From the NCBI RefSeq assembly GCF_003020115.1, contig NZ_PYFX01000016.1:1-64000 (forward strand): a DNA stretch of 64,000 nucleotides, given 5' to 3'. The first letter of the stretch is position 1. Each line of letters starts with the position of its first letter. Both the position numbers and the translations under genes were made by a program. Origin of the DNA: Bradyrhizobium sp. MOS002. GTDB taxonomy: Bacteria; Pseudomonadota; Alphaproteobacteria; Rhizobiales; Xanthobacteraceae. Under the pieces are notes generated by a model. The model was not told where the DNA came from, searched no databases, and worked only from the letters and a program-made list of their open reading frames with translations. Of this stretch, positions 42,460-50,790 are shown piece after piece.

Positions 42460-42942
42460 ATGGACAATAGGATTCTCAAAGGCCTCACGGCGCTGTCGAT
42501 CGCCGCTGTGATGGCGCTCGCTTCGCCTGTGCTTGCCCGTGGCGGTGGTGGGGGCGGTCACGGCGGTGGTGGTTTCGGCGGTGGCGGACATGGCGGCTTC
42601 GGTGGCGGCGGACATTTCGGCGGTGGTGGGCATTTCGGTGGCGGTATGCACGCCGGTGGCTTCGGCGGCATGCATGTAGGTGGCATGGGCGGTGCGCGCT
42701 TTGCCCATGTTGGCGGACCAGGCTTCGGTGGACCGCGCTTCGCGCATGCCGCGATTGGCCCACGCTTTGCCGGTGCCGGCTGGCACGGCCATCACGCCTT
42801 CTTCCATCACCGTCACTTCCGTCGTTTCGCCGTCTTCGGCGCGCCCTATTACTATGCCGGCTACAATGACGGCTGCTGGCGCAGGAGCTTGACGCCCTAT
42901 GGGTGGCAATGGGTCAATGTGTGCGGAGACTCTTGGTACTAG
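42460..42942 (+). CDS. Exported Gly/His-rich protein
   Basis: A 160-residue protein with a clear signal peptide (LTALSIAAVMALASPVLA, cleaved before RGG). The mature chain starts with about 60 residues of GGGHGGGG-like repeats, continues with His- and Phe-rich sequence (HHAFFHHRHFRRF), and ends in a compact part with two Cys (DGCWRR, NVCGDSW) that may form a disulfide. GGAGG lies eight bases before the ATG at 42460. His-rich Gly repeats suggest metal binding or a surface/matrix role, but no function is proven. Related genomes hold several such proteins. Confidence 0.85.
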   Translation: MDNRILKGLTALSIAAVMALASPVLARGGGGGGHGGGGFGGGGHGGFGGGGHFGGGGHFGGGMHAGGFGGMHVGGMGGARFAHVGGPGFGGPRFAHAAIGPRFAGAGWHGHHAFFHHRHFRRFAVFGAPYYYAGYNDGCWRRSLTPYGWQWVNVCGDSWY

Positions 42943-43039
42943 CATCGCCATACCGCACCATTGTCGCGATCGTCATCGGGCGGTTCCGCTCAGCCCCGGA
43001 ACGGGATAGTCTGGTGGCGATCGTCGCGGAGAGTTTGTC

Positions 43040-43732
43040 ATGACCGGAGGTCACCGCCGCATTCTGGTCGTCGAGGACGACGCGGAAACCGCAGGCCAGC
43101 TCGTCGAGGAGCTGACGATCTCTGGCTACGACGTCGATCTCGCCGCCACCGGGCGCGAAGCGCTCAGCCACGGCGCCGCGCGCGACTATGCCGTGATCAC
43201 CATCGACCGCATGCTGCCGGACATCGACGGCATCACCGTGATGCGCCAGTTGCGCGACGACGGCATCGCCGCGCCGTTTCTGATTATCTCCGCGCTCGGC
43301 GAAGTCGACGATCGCGTGCGGGGCTTGCGCGCCGGCGGCGACGATTATCTCGTCAAGCCGTTCTCCTTCACCGAATTGCTGGCGCGGCTGGAGGCGCTCG
43401 GCCGGCGCAGCGACACCGTTGCCAAGGAGACGATCCTGCGGGTCGGTGATCTCGCCATCGACCTGATCGCACGCAGCGCGAACCGCCGCGGCCGGAAGAT
43501 TCCGCTCTTGCCGCGGGAATTCCAGCTGCTCGAATATCTCGTCCGCAACGAGGGCCGCGTCGTCTCGCGTGCGATGCTGCTCCAGCATGTCTGGGATCTG
43601 CACTTCGATCCCTCCACCAACATCATCGACGTCTATGTCGGGCGGGTCCGCCGCAAGGTCGATGATGCCCAGGCCTATCCGCTGATCCACACCATCCGCG
43701 GCATCGGATATTGTCTCCGTGCTCCTGGCTAA
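43040..43732 (+). CDS. OmpR-family response regulator
   Basis: Codes for 230 residues. The receiver domain (1-120) has the acidic pair EDD at 12-14, the phosphorylation site D56 in ITIDRMLPD, Ser in place of Thr in LIISALGE, and K105 in LVKPFSF. The C-terminal winged helix (130-228) has LPREFQLLEYLVRNEGRVVSR and DVYVGRVRRKVD. GGAGAG precedes the ATG by eight bases. The kinase gene overlaps its 3' end by 14 bases. Confidence 0.94.
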   Translation: MTGGHRRILVVEDDAETAGQLVEELTISGYDVDLAATGREALSHGAARDYAVITIDRMLPDIDGITVMRQLRDDGIAAPFLIISALGEVDDRVRGLRAGGDDYLVKPFSFTELLARLEALGRRSDTVAKETILRVGDLAIDLIARSANRRGRKIPLLPREFQLLEYLVRNEGRVVSRAMLLQHVWDLHFDPSTNIIDVYVGRVRRKVDDAQAYPLIHTIRGIGYCLRAPG

Positions 43733-44792
43733 AACGCTCCGCTCCTCGACCTTCCGCCTGGCGCTGATCGCGATCGCCGCGTTCGGGCTGATCGTCGCGG
43801 CGATCATGACCTATGTCTATTTCGGCACGATCGCCTATGTGCAGAGCCGGGTCGGCGATGCCGGCGACCACGGCGGCTTCACCGCGATGATCGAGATCGC
43901 AATGGCCGCTGTCGCCGTGCTGATGCTGGTGCTCGCGGGGCTCGCCGCGGTGCTGGTGACGCGCCGCACGGTCGGGCGAATCGAGGAGATCAACGCCACC
44001 AGCCGGGCCATCATGATGTCCGGCCTCGACCAGCGCATTCCCTTGCGCGGCAGTCACGACGAGTGGGACCGCGTCGCCGAAAACCTCAACCAGATGCTCG
44101 ACCGCATCGAGACACTGATGGGCGAGGTCAAGCAGGTCAGCGACAACGTCGCCCATGATCTGCGCACGCCGCTGACGCGCATGCGCGGCCGGCTGGAAAA
44201 GGCCTATCACGCCCCTCGCAACGGCGAGGCCGACGCGGCGCTGATCGGCGACACCATCGCCGATCTCGACGCCGTGCTCGGCATGTTCGCCTCCATCACC
44301 CGCATCTCGGAGATCGAGACCCGCGCCCGCCGCAGCGCGTTTCGCACGCTCAATCTCGCGGAAATCGCGGGCGAGGTCGTCGAGCTCTACGATGCCGCCG
44401 CCGAACAAGTCGCGACGCGGCTCACCCTGGGCGGCGATCGCGAGGTGGCGATCACGGGCGATCGCGACCTCCTGTTCGACGCCGTCGCCAATCTCGTCGA
44501 CAACGCGATCAAGCACGGCTGTGAAGGCGGGCAGGTGACCGTCACCTGCCGCAGTGCAAATGAGGGGGCAGTGATCGCGATCGTCGACGACGGTCCGGGC
44601 ATTCCGGCGGATCAGCGCGATCACGTGTTCAAGCGCTTCTACCGGCTCGAGCAGAGCCGCTACACCCCCGGTAACGGCCTTGGCTTAAGCCTGGTCGCCG
44701 CGGTCGCTCGCCTCCATGGCGCCGGGATTGCCCTGCACGACAACGCGCCGGGCCTGACGGTCCAGCTCAGCTTCCCGCCGCACCCGCCCTAG
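43719..44792 (+). CDS. Sensor histidine kinase with very short periplasmic loop
   Basis: A 357-residue kinase starting at GTG inside the regulator gene. TM1 is about 12-33 and TM2 about 58-80, with only some 25 residues between them, so there is no sensor domain and it may sense through the membrane or a partner protein. A HAMP domain follows, then the H-box VAHDLRTPLTR, the N-box DNAIKHG, and the G-boxes DDGPGIP and GNGLGLSL. Its partner is the overlapping OmpR-type regulator. Its stop overlaps the stop of the convergent LuxR-type gene by four bases. Confidence 0.93.
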   Translation: MLLAKTLRSSTFRLALIAIAAFGLIVAAIMTYVYFGTIAYVQSRVGDAGDHGGFTAMIEIAMAAVAVLMLVLAGLAAVLVTRRTVGRIEEINATSRAIMMSGLDQRIPLRGSHDEWDRVAENLNQMLDRIETLMGEVKQVSDNVAHDLRTPLTRMRGRLEKAYHAPRNGEADAALIGDTIADLDAVLGMFASITRISEIETRARRSAFRTLNLAEIAGEVVELYDAAAEQVATRLTLGGDREVAITGDRDLLFDAVANLVDNAIKHGCEGGQVTVTCRSANEGAVIAIVDDGPGIPADQRDHVFKRFYRLEQSRYTPGNGLGLSLVAAVARLHGAGIALHDNAPGLTVQLSFPPHPP

Positions 44793-45160
44793 AGCTCGAT
44801 CACGCCGCGGCGTGCCGCATGAGCCACCGCATCGGTGCGGCCGGTGGCATCCAGCTTGTCAAGCAGCGAGCCGACATGGAATTTCACGGTGTGGACGGAA
44901 ATGCCGAGCTGACGCGCGATCATCTTGTTGGAGCCACCTTCCGCCATTAGCGCCAGCACGTCGAGCTCGCGCTGGGTCAGCGCGATGTCCTCAGGCATGA
45001 TGCGGGGATCGCGGGTGACGATCGCCGCCGCGGCCTTCTCGCCGGGTTCGGCGAGGCGAAGCCCGGCGATGTTGCCGAGCAGGGCCGCCAGACGATCGGC
45101 GAGGGCGGGATCGTCGATCTCCAAAGCCAGCACGATCTCGGGCGCGATGTCCTCGCTCAC
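44789..45160 (-). CDS. Small LuxR-type HTH regulator with degenerate receiver
   Basis: Codes for 123 residues. The last 65 form a GerE/LuxR-type HTH (LTQRELDVLALMAEGGSNKM, then IARQLGISVHTVKFHVGSLL). The first half (about 1-55) is too short for a receiver domain and lacks the phosphorylation Asp context, so it is either a truncated receiver or an unrelated adapter. Its GTG start overlaps the stop of the protease-like gene by four bases (GTGA), so the two are translated together. It lies next to, and converges on, a two-component system, and may be controlled through its coupled partner rather than by phosphorylation. Confidence 0.85.
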   Translation of the reverse strand: MSEDIAPEIVLALEIDDPALADRLAALLGNIAGLRLAEPGEKAAAAIVTRDPRIMPEDIALTQRELDVLALMAEGGSNKMIARQLGISVHTVKFHVGSLLDKLDATGRTDAVAHAARRGVIEL

Positions 45161-46023
45161 GCCGCCGGCCTCTCGCCGATCGTGACCTTGAAGCTGACCG
45201 GCTCGCCGCCGCGGCGTACCGCGACATCGACCACCGTGCCGACACTCGCCGGTCCCAGCGTCCGCGACAGTGCACGCACGCCGGACAGCTTCTGGTCGTT
45301 GACGGCGACGATGACGTCGCCCTGACGGATGCCGGCCGCGGCCGAAGGGCCGGCCTTGTCGACATTCATCACCATCGCGCCGACGCCGTCGTCGAGCCGG
45401 ACCGGCTGGAGCCCGAGGCCGAGATATCCGCGTGCGATGCGCCCGCGCGCCTCTAACTGGGCCGCGACCCGCTCGATCGTCGCTGTCGGGATCACCAGCA
45501 CACGCCTCGGGCCGAGAACGGCCATGCCGAAGGCCTCGCCCGATGCATCGAGCGCAAGGCCGCCCTGCTGGCTGGAGCGCAAGCGGACCTCGAGCTCGAT
45601 CCGCGCGTCGATGTCGCCGCCGCGCAAGGAGCGCCAGCTCTTGCCGGAGGCCGATACCATCCCGAGCGCGGCGCTCGGCGTATCGCGGTTGGTGGCGACG
45701 ACGACCGACAACGCGCCGAGGGGCGGCACAATTGTGGCCAGCTTGACCGGGGCAATCGCGCTATCGACGCGCAGCAGTGCGATATCCGTCGTATGGTCGC
45801 GGCCTGCGATCGTGGCGGCTGCGGTGCTGCCGTCGGGGAGGCCGATCTCGACGTCTCCCTCGTCGGCCAGCGCCTCGTCGGCGGTGACGATCAGGCCGGG
45901 TTTCCAGACGAAGCCGGTGGCGCGGGAGCGATGCGAATGCACGGCGACGACGGATGGCGCGGTGCGCGCCACGACGTCCGCGAGCGCGGACGACAGCGAA
46001 GTCAGGGGAGTTGAGGCGGTCAT
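45157..46023 (-). CDS. Catalytically dead HtrA/DegP-like PDZ protein
   Basis: A 288-residue protein with a trypsin-like domain (about 10-185) and one PDZ domain (about 195-285: GYLGLGLQPVRL, AGIRQGDVIVAVND). Aligning it with HtrA proteases, the catalytic Asp is kept (D80 in RDHTTDIALLRVD). The His position in LIVTADEAL is E50, and the Ser position in SSQQGGLALD is Q153, so it cannot act as a serine protease. No signal peptide is seen from the ATG at 46023, which has AGGAG six bases upstream, so it is probably cytoplasmic. It is translationally coupled to the small LuxR-type regulator and likely binds peptides or that regulator. Confidence 0.85.
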   Translation of the reverse strand: MTASTPLTSLSSALADVVARTAPSVVAVHSHRSRATGFVWKPGLIVTADEALADEGDVEIGLPDGSTAAATIAGRDHTTDIALLRVDSAIAPVKLATIVPPLGALSVVVATNRDTPSAALGMVSASGKSWRSLRGGDIDARIELEVRLRSSQQGGLALDASGEAFGMAVLGPRRVLVIPTATIERVAAQLEARGRIARGYLGLGLQPVRLDDGVGAMVMNVDKAGPSAAAGIRQGDVIVAVNDQKLSGVRALSRTLGPASVGTVVDVAVRRGGEPVSFKVTIGERPAA

Positions 46024-46216
46024 GGCAGGCTCCTGTAAGCTGACCTCAATCTGGGATGTCGCGGGCGATTGCGTAACTGGCCGCATGGCCAGGAAATAAG
46101 CAGGGAAGCTGGTCCGTAAGATCACGGCCGACGAACATGTGATTGGGAGCCGCTCACGGGAACGTGTAGCAATCGCGAAATTGCGCCGCCTTCACGATTT
46201 TCAGCGAGCCTGACCG

Positions 46217-47182
46217 ATGACCATCGACCTTACCCGCCGCACCCTGCTTCAACTCGCCGGCGCCAGCTCGCTCGCAATGGCGGCTGCGGGCGCGGCGCGC
46301 GCCGAGGGCACGCCGCAGGGCGGCGGGCCGACCTATGCCAGCCGCACGCCGATGCGGGTCGGCATGGTGACGCTCCGGGTGAAAAATGTCGACAAGGTTG
46401 CGGACTACTACCGCGACGTCATCGGGCTCACCGTGATGGCACGCTCGGCAACTGCTGCTAGCCTCGGCACGGCCGGCATCACGCTGCTGGTGCTGGAGGC
46501 CCGTCCTGATGCCGAGATAGAGTTGCGCAACGCCGCCGGCCTTTACCACACCGCATTCCTGATGCCGACGCGCAAGGACCTCGCGCGCTGGCTGGTGCAC
46601 GCGGCCTCGCATCGTGTGCCGCTGTCGGGCTTTGCAGATCACCTCGTCAGCGAGTCCGTCTATCTCGACGATCCCGAAGGCAACGGCATCGAGGTCTACG
46701 CCGACCGCGATCCCTCGCAATGGCAGTGGAGCGAGGGCAGCGTGAAGATGGCCTCCGACGAGCTCAACATCCCCGACCTGCTGTCGCTGACCAATACGCG
46801 CGTGGCCGACTATGCCAGGGCGCCGGACGGTCTGCGCATCGGCCACATGCATCTGCGTGTCGGCGATCTCGCGCAGGCCGAGCGATTCTATCACGGTGCC
46901 ATCGGCCTGGACCCGACCCGCAGCCGCAACGGTGCCGCGTTCCTGTCGTCGGGCCGCTATCACCATCACCTCGGCATGAATGTCTGGCAGAGCCAGGGCG
47001 CCGGCCAACGCGACGATCAGGCAACAGGGCTCGCCTGGTTCTCGCTGGTGACGGAGAAGCCGGAGCTGCTTGCCGCGCAGGGCGAACGCCTGCGCAAGGG
47101 CGGCGCGAAAGTCACGTCCCTTGCCAATGGCGTGGAGGCGATCGATCCCTGGGGCACGCGGGTGCGGCTGATCAGGGTTTGA
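46217..47182 (+). CDS. TAT-exported VOC-superfamily protein (CatE-like dioxygenase fold)
   Basis: Codes for 321 residues. A TAT signal opens it (TRRTLLQLAGASSLAMAAAG, cleaved near ARA). Two vicinal-oxygen-chelate modules follow (about 45-165 and 205-320): RVGMVTLRVKNVDKVADYYR and RIGHMHLRVGDLAQAERFYH begin the two halves, and GNGIEVYADR offers the metal-binding Glu. The layout matches CatE-type extradiol dioxygenases, though export of such an enzyme is uncommon. The substrate is unknown. The gene is divergent from the protease-like gene. Confidence 0.82.
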   Translation: MTIDLTRRTLLQLAGASSLAMAAAGAARAEGTPQGGGPTYASRTPMRVGMVTLRVKNVDKVADYYRDVIGLTVMARSATAASLGTAGITLLVLEARPDAEIELRNAAGLYHTAFLMPTRKDLARWLVHAASHRVPLSGFADHLVSESVYLDDPEGNGIEVYADRDPSQWQWSEGSVKMASDELNIPDLLSLTNTRVADYARAPDGLRIGHMHLRVGDLAQAERFYHGAIGLDPTRSRNGAAFLSSGRYHHHLGMNVWQSQGAGQRDDQATGLAWFSLVTEKPELLAAQGERLRKGGAKVTSLANGVEAIDPWGTRVRLIRV

Positions 47183-47246
47183 TCGCCGGCGCGAGCGTTG
47201 GTAAGACCGGTCAGGCGCTGGCCAGTTTCCGGGATTCACAGCTGAC

Positions 47247-48122
47247 ATGTCCGATTTTCACGGCGTCTTCCCCTATCTCGTCTCGCCCGTCGATGCCGAT
47301 GGCGCTGTGCGGACCAACGTCCTCGCAAAGCTCTGCGACGATCTGATCGGCGCCGGCGTCCACGGTCTGACCCCGCTCGGCTCGACCGGTGAGTTCGCCT
47401 ATCTCAACGCCGCCCAACGCACCGCAATCGTGCAGACCACGATCGAGGCGGCAAGGGGACGCGTGCCTGTGGTCGCGGGCGTCGCCTCCACCTCGACGGC
47501 TGACGCGGTGGCGCAGGCGAAGGCTTATCAGAAGCTCGGCGCCGACGGCATTCTGGCGATCCTGGAAGCCTATTTCCCGCTCGCCGACGCCCAAATTGAA
47601 TCCTACTTCCGCGCCATCGCCGATGCCGTGGACATCCCCGTCGTGATCTACACCAATCCGCAATTCCAGCGCTCGGATCTGACGCTCGACATCATCGCGC
47701 GGCTCGCCGAACATCCGCGCATCGGCTACATCAAGGACGCCTCGACCAACACCGGCCGGCTGCTCTCGATCATGAACCGCTGCGGCGATGCCTTGCGGGT
47801 GTTCTCGGCCTCCGCCCACATCCCGGCCGCTGTGATGCTGATCGGCGGGCTCGGCTGGATGGCGGGTCCCGCCTGCATCATTCCGCGCCAGAGCGTCGCG
47901 CTCTACGACCTCTGCAAGGCCGGCCGCTGGGACGAGGCGATGGCGCTCCAGCGCAGGCTGTGGCGCATCAACGAGGCTTTTGCCCGCTTCAACCTGGCGG
48001 CCTGCATCAAGGCCGGCCTGGCCTTCCAGGGCTACGACGTCGGCGATCCCGTCCCGCCGCAGGCCGCACTCACCGCCGATGCGCGCAAGATCGTGGAGGC
48101 GGCCCTGCGGGAGCTGGGCTAG
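47247..48122 (+). CDS. Dihydrodipicolinate synthase-family aldolase
   Basis: A 291-residue class I aldolase. The Schiff-base lysine is K163 in YIKDAST, the catalytic Tyr is Y135 in VIYTNP, and the carboxylate-binding loop is TPLGSTGEF. The protein is of normal DapA length, but several positions differ from lysine-pathway DapA, and catabolic relatives act on keto-deoxy sugars or hydroxyproline intermediates; a catabolic role is more likely because it sits outside any lysine cluster. It starts 65 bases after the VOC protein gene. Confidence 0.85.
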   Translation: MSDFHGVFPYLVSPVDADGAVRTNVLAKLCDDLIGAGVHGLTPLGSTGEFAYLNAAQRTAIVQTTIEAARGRVPVVAGVASTSTADAVAQAKAYQKLGADGILAILEAYFPLADAQIESYFRAIADAVDIPVVIYTNPQFQRSDLTLDIIARLAEHPRIGYIKDASTNTGRLLSIMNRCGDALRVFSASAHIPAAVMLIGGLGWMAGPACIIPRQSVALYDLCKAGRWDEAMALQRRLWRINEAFARFNLAACIKAGLAFQGYDVGDPVPPQAALTADARKIVEAALRELG

Positions 48123-48139
48123 CCGTCCAAAGGACGGCT
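48121..48139 (+). terminator. Hairpin at the end of the aldolase gene
   Basis: AGCCGTCC-AAA-GGACGGCT is a perfect 8-bp stem that includes the last two bases of the stop codon. It is followed by TTCGCTTCC, not by a run of T, so termination would be weak. Confidence 0.4.
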
Positions 48140-48265
48140 TCGCTTCCGCTGGCCTATGCCCGGCATGACGAAATCGTGGATAGACCGCCCAAAACCGCGG
48201 CTGGTCTCGCATGCCTCGATCCGCTAAAAGGCAGCCGCTTTTGAGAGATTAAGGGACCCCACGGA

Positions 48266-50590
48266 ATGAACATTCTTCCCGGCAATTTGCGTTTCGGAGC
48301 GGGGCAGCCCGTCAAGCGTTTGGAAGATCAGCGACTGCTCACCGGGAAGGGGCAGTTCATCGACGACAAGCCGGAAGATGGCGCGCTGTGGTTGTACCTG
48401 CTGCGCTCGCCGCATGCCCACGCGAAGATCGTTTCGATCGATGCCGGCGCCGCCTCTGCGATGCCCGGCGTGACCGCCGTCTACACCGGCGCCGACCTCG
48501 TCAAGGACGACATCGGCGTCATCCCGACGCTGAGCATCTTTAAACGCCCCGACGGCAAGCCGATGACGGTGCCGCCACGCCGCCTGCTGGCCCACGAAAT
48601 CGTGCGCTATGCCGGCGAGGCCGTGGCCGCCGTGGTGGCCTCCTCGCGTGCCGACGCGCAGAGCGCGGCCGAAGCGATCGTGGTCGAATATGACGTGCAG
48701 CCGGCCGTGGTCGATCCCGTCGAGGCGGTCAAGCCCGGCGCGCCCGTGGTGTGGCCGGAGGCGCCCGACAACATCGTCGGCGCGATGGCTTACGGCGATG
48801 CCGCCAAGGTGGACGAGGCTTTTGCCAAGGCGGCGCATACCGTCGAGCTCGATCTCGTCAGCCAGCGCCTGGTGCCGTCGGCCATGGAGCCGCGCTCGAC
48901 CATTGCCGAGATCGACAAGAAGACCGGCCGTCTCCTCCTGCATGTGCAGTCGCAGACGCCGGGCTCCACCCGCGACTTGCTGGCCGAAGCCGTGCTGAAG
49001 CGTCCGAAGGACAGCGTGCGCGTGCTGGTCGGCGACATGGGCGGCGGCTTTGGCCAGAAGACCAGTCTCTATCCCGAAGACGGCATTGTCGCTTACGCTG
49101 CGACCAAGCTGAACAGGAAGATCCGCTGGCGCGGCGACCGTACCGATGAATTCGTCGGTGGCACCCACGGCCGCGATCTCACCTCGACCGCTTCCTTCGC
49201 GCTCGACGAGAAGGGCAAAGTGCTGGCCTACCGCGTCAAGTCGATCGGCTGCACCGGAGCTTACTCGTCAGGTGCAGGCAATATCATCCCGCTGGTGCTC
49301 GGGCCGTTCGTGCAGACCGGCGTCTATGATTTGCCGCTGGTGCATTTCGAGGTGAAGTCGGTGATGACCCACACCGCGCCGGTCGGTGCCTATCGCGGCG
49401 CGGGCCGCCCGGAGGCCGTGTTCATCGTCGAGCGCCTGTTCGACGCGGCCGCACGAAAAATCGGCATGGATCCGCGCGCGATCCGGAAAGCCAATTACAT
49501 CAAGCCGGCGCAACTGCCCTACACCAACGCGGCGGGGCAGGTTTACGATTCGGGCGCCTTTGCGCACATGCTCGACCGTGCCGTGAAGCTTGCGGATTGG
49601 GACGGCTTTGCCGCGCGCAAGAAGGCGGCGAAGAAGAAGGGCCTGCTCTACGGCCGTGGGCTCACCTCCTATATCGAATGGACCGGTGGCCGCGCCCACA
49701 CCGAGAAGGTCAGCCTGCACGCGACGGCGCAGGGCCGCGTCGTCCTGCATTCCGGCACCATGGCGATGGGGCAGGGGTTGCAGACCACCTACACCCAGAT
49801 GATCTCCGACACGCTCGGCATTGCCATGGACAAGATCGACGTGGTCCAGGGCGATACTGATCTGGCGACGGGCTTCGGCAGCGTCGGCTCGCGTTCGCTG
49901 TTCGTCGGCGGCACGGCGGTCGCGGTCTCCTCCAACGATCTGATCCAGAAGGCGCGCGAGAAGGCGGCGAACGTGCTGGAGACCTCGATTGAGGACATCG
50001 AATACCAGGGCGGCATGCTCACCGTGGTCGGCACCGACCGCCGCATCAGCCTGTTCGACATTGCCGAGAAAGAAGGCGGCGCGAAACTCAGCGTCGATTC
50101 CGAAGGCGAGGTGGATGGTCCGAGCTGGCCGAACGGCACGCATATCTGCGAGGTCGAGATCGATCCGGAGACCGGCGTGTCCAAGGTCGTGCGCTACACC
50201 ACCGTCGATGACGTCGGCGTCGCCGTGAACCCGATGCTGGTGACGGGGCAGATCCATGGCGGTGTGGCGCAGGGTATCGGCCAGGCGCTGTATGAGGGCG
50301 TGTCCTATGATGCCGACGGCCAGCTGCTCACCGCGAGCTACCAGGACTATTGCATCCCGCGCGCCGACGACGTTCCGCCGATCGTGGTGACGCTGGATGA
50401 CTCTGCCCCGTGTCGCACCAATCCGCTCGGCGCCAAGGGCTGCGGCGAATCCGGCGCCATCGGCGGGCCGCCCTGCGTCACCAACGGCGTGATGGACGCG
50501 CTCGCCGAGCTCGGCATCACCCAGCTCAACACGCCCCTGACACCGCAGAAGATCTGGCAGGCGATCCGGGACGCGAAGGTGGGCGTTTAG
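48266..50590 (+). CDS. Molybdenum hydroxylase large subunit (xanthine dehydrogenase/CoxL form II type)
   Basis: A 774-residue molybdopterin-binding subunit. Marks are RLEDQRLLTGKGQF at the N-terminus, GDMGGGFGQK, the active-site loop GAYRGAGRPEA near 373, and GCGESGAIG near 727 with the catalytic Glu. The loop AYRGAGR is the form II type; true carbon monoxide dehydrogenase (form I) has AYxCSFR, so this should hydroxylate an organic compound. The FAD and 2Fe-2S subunits normally encoded with it are not in the adjoining genes, so the partners must lie elsewhere. The next gene is convergent. Confidence 0.88.
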   Translation: MNILPGNLRFGAGQPVKRLEDQRLLTGKGQFIDDKPEDGALWLYLLRSPHAHAKIVSIDAGAASAMPGVTAVYTGADLVKDDIGVIPTLSIFKRPDGKPMTVPPRRLLAHEIVRYAGEAVAAVVASSRADAQSAAEAIVVEYDVQPAVVDPVEAVKPGAPVVWPEAPDNIVGAMAYGDAAKVDEAFAKAAHTVELDLVSQRLVPSAMEPRSTIAEIDKKTGRLLLHVQSQTPGSTRDLLAEAVLKRPKDSVRVLVGDMGGGFGQKTSLYPEDGIVAYAATKLNRKIRWRGDRTDEFVGGTHGRDLTSTASFALDEKGKVLAYRVKSIGCTGAYSSGAGNIIPLVLGPFVQTGVYDLPLVHFEVKSVMTHTAPVGAYRGAGRPEAVFIVERLFDAAARKIGMDPRAIRKANYIKPAQLPYTNAAGQVYDSGAFAHMLDRAVKLADWDGFAARKKAAKKKGLLYGRGLTSYIEWTGGRAHTEKVSLHATAQGRVVLHSGTMAMGQGLQTTYTQMISDTLGIAMDKIDVVQGDTDLATGFGSVGSRSLFVGGTAVAVSSNDLIQKAREKAANVLETSIEDIEYQGGMLTVVGTDRRISLFDIAEKEGGAKLSVDSEGEVDGPSWPNGTHICEVEIDPETGVSKVVRYTTVDDVGVAVNPMLVTGQIHGGVAQGIGQALYEGVSYDADGQLLTASYQDYCIPRADDVPPIVVTLDDSAPCRTNPLGAKGCGESGAIGGPPCVTNGVMDALAELGITQLNTPLTPQKIWQAIRDAKVGV

Positions 50591-50623
50591 CGGCCATTGT
50601 TATGCTGGCTATCACCACAAATT

Positions 50624-50756
50624 CAACTCGTCGTCCCGGCGAAGGCCGGGACCCATAGCCACCGAATCCGATTTGGCGACGGCTGCTGGTGAGCAGCTTC
50701 GCGCTACAACTTCGTCACGGCGTATGGGTCCCGGCCTTCGCCGGGACGACGTTGAG
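50624..50756. repeat. Palindromic intergenic element, family C (copy 3)
   Basis: Begins CGTCGTCCCGGCGAAGGCCG and ends with CGGCCTTCGCCGGGACGACG. The terminal arms are near-perfect inverses over more than 25 bases. It lies between two convergent genes. Confidence 0.85.
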
Positions 50757-50790
50757 TTGTGGTGCGCGCGTTACCAAATTGTCCGCCGGT

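Noticed and set aside
48266..50590. Carbon monoxide dehydrogenase large subunit
   Set aside because: The active-site loop is AYRGAGR (form II), not the AYxCSFR of true CO dehydrogenases, and the CoxM/CoxS partners are absent.
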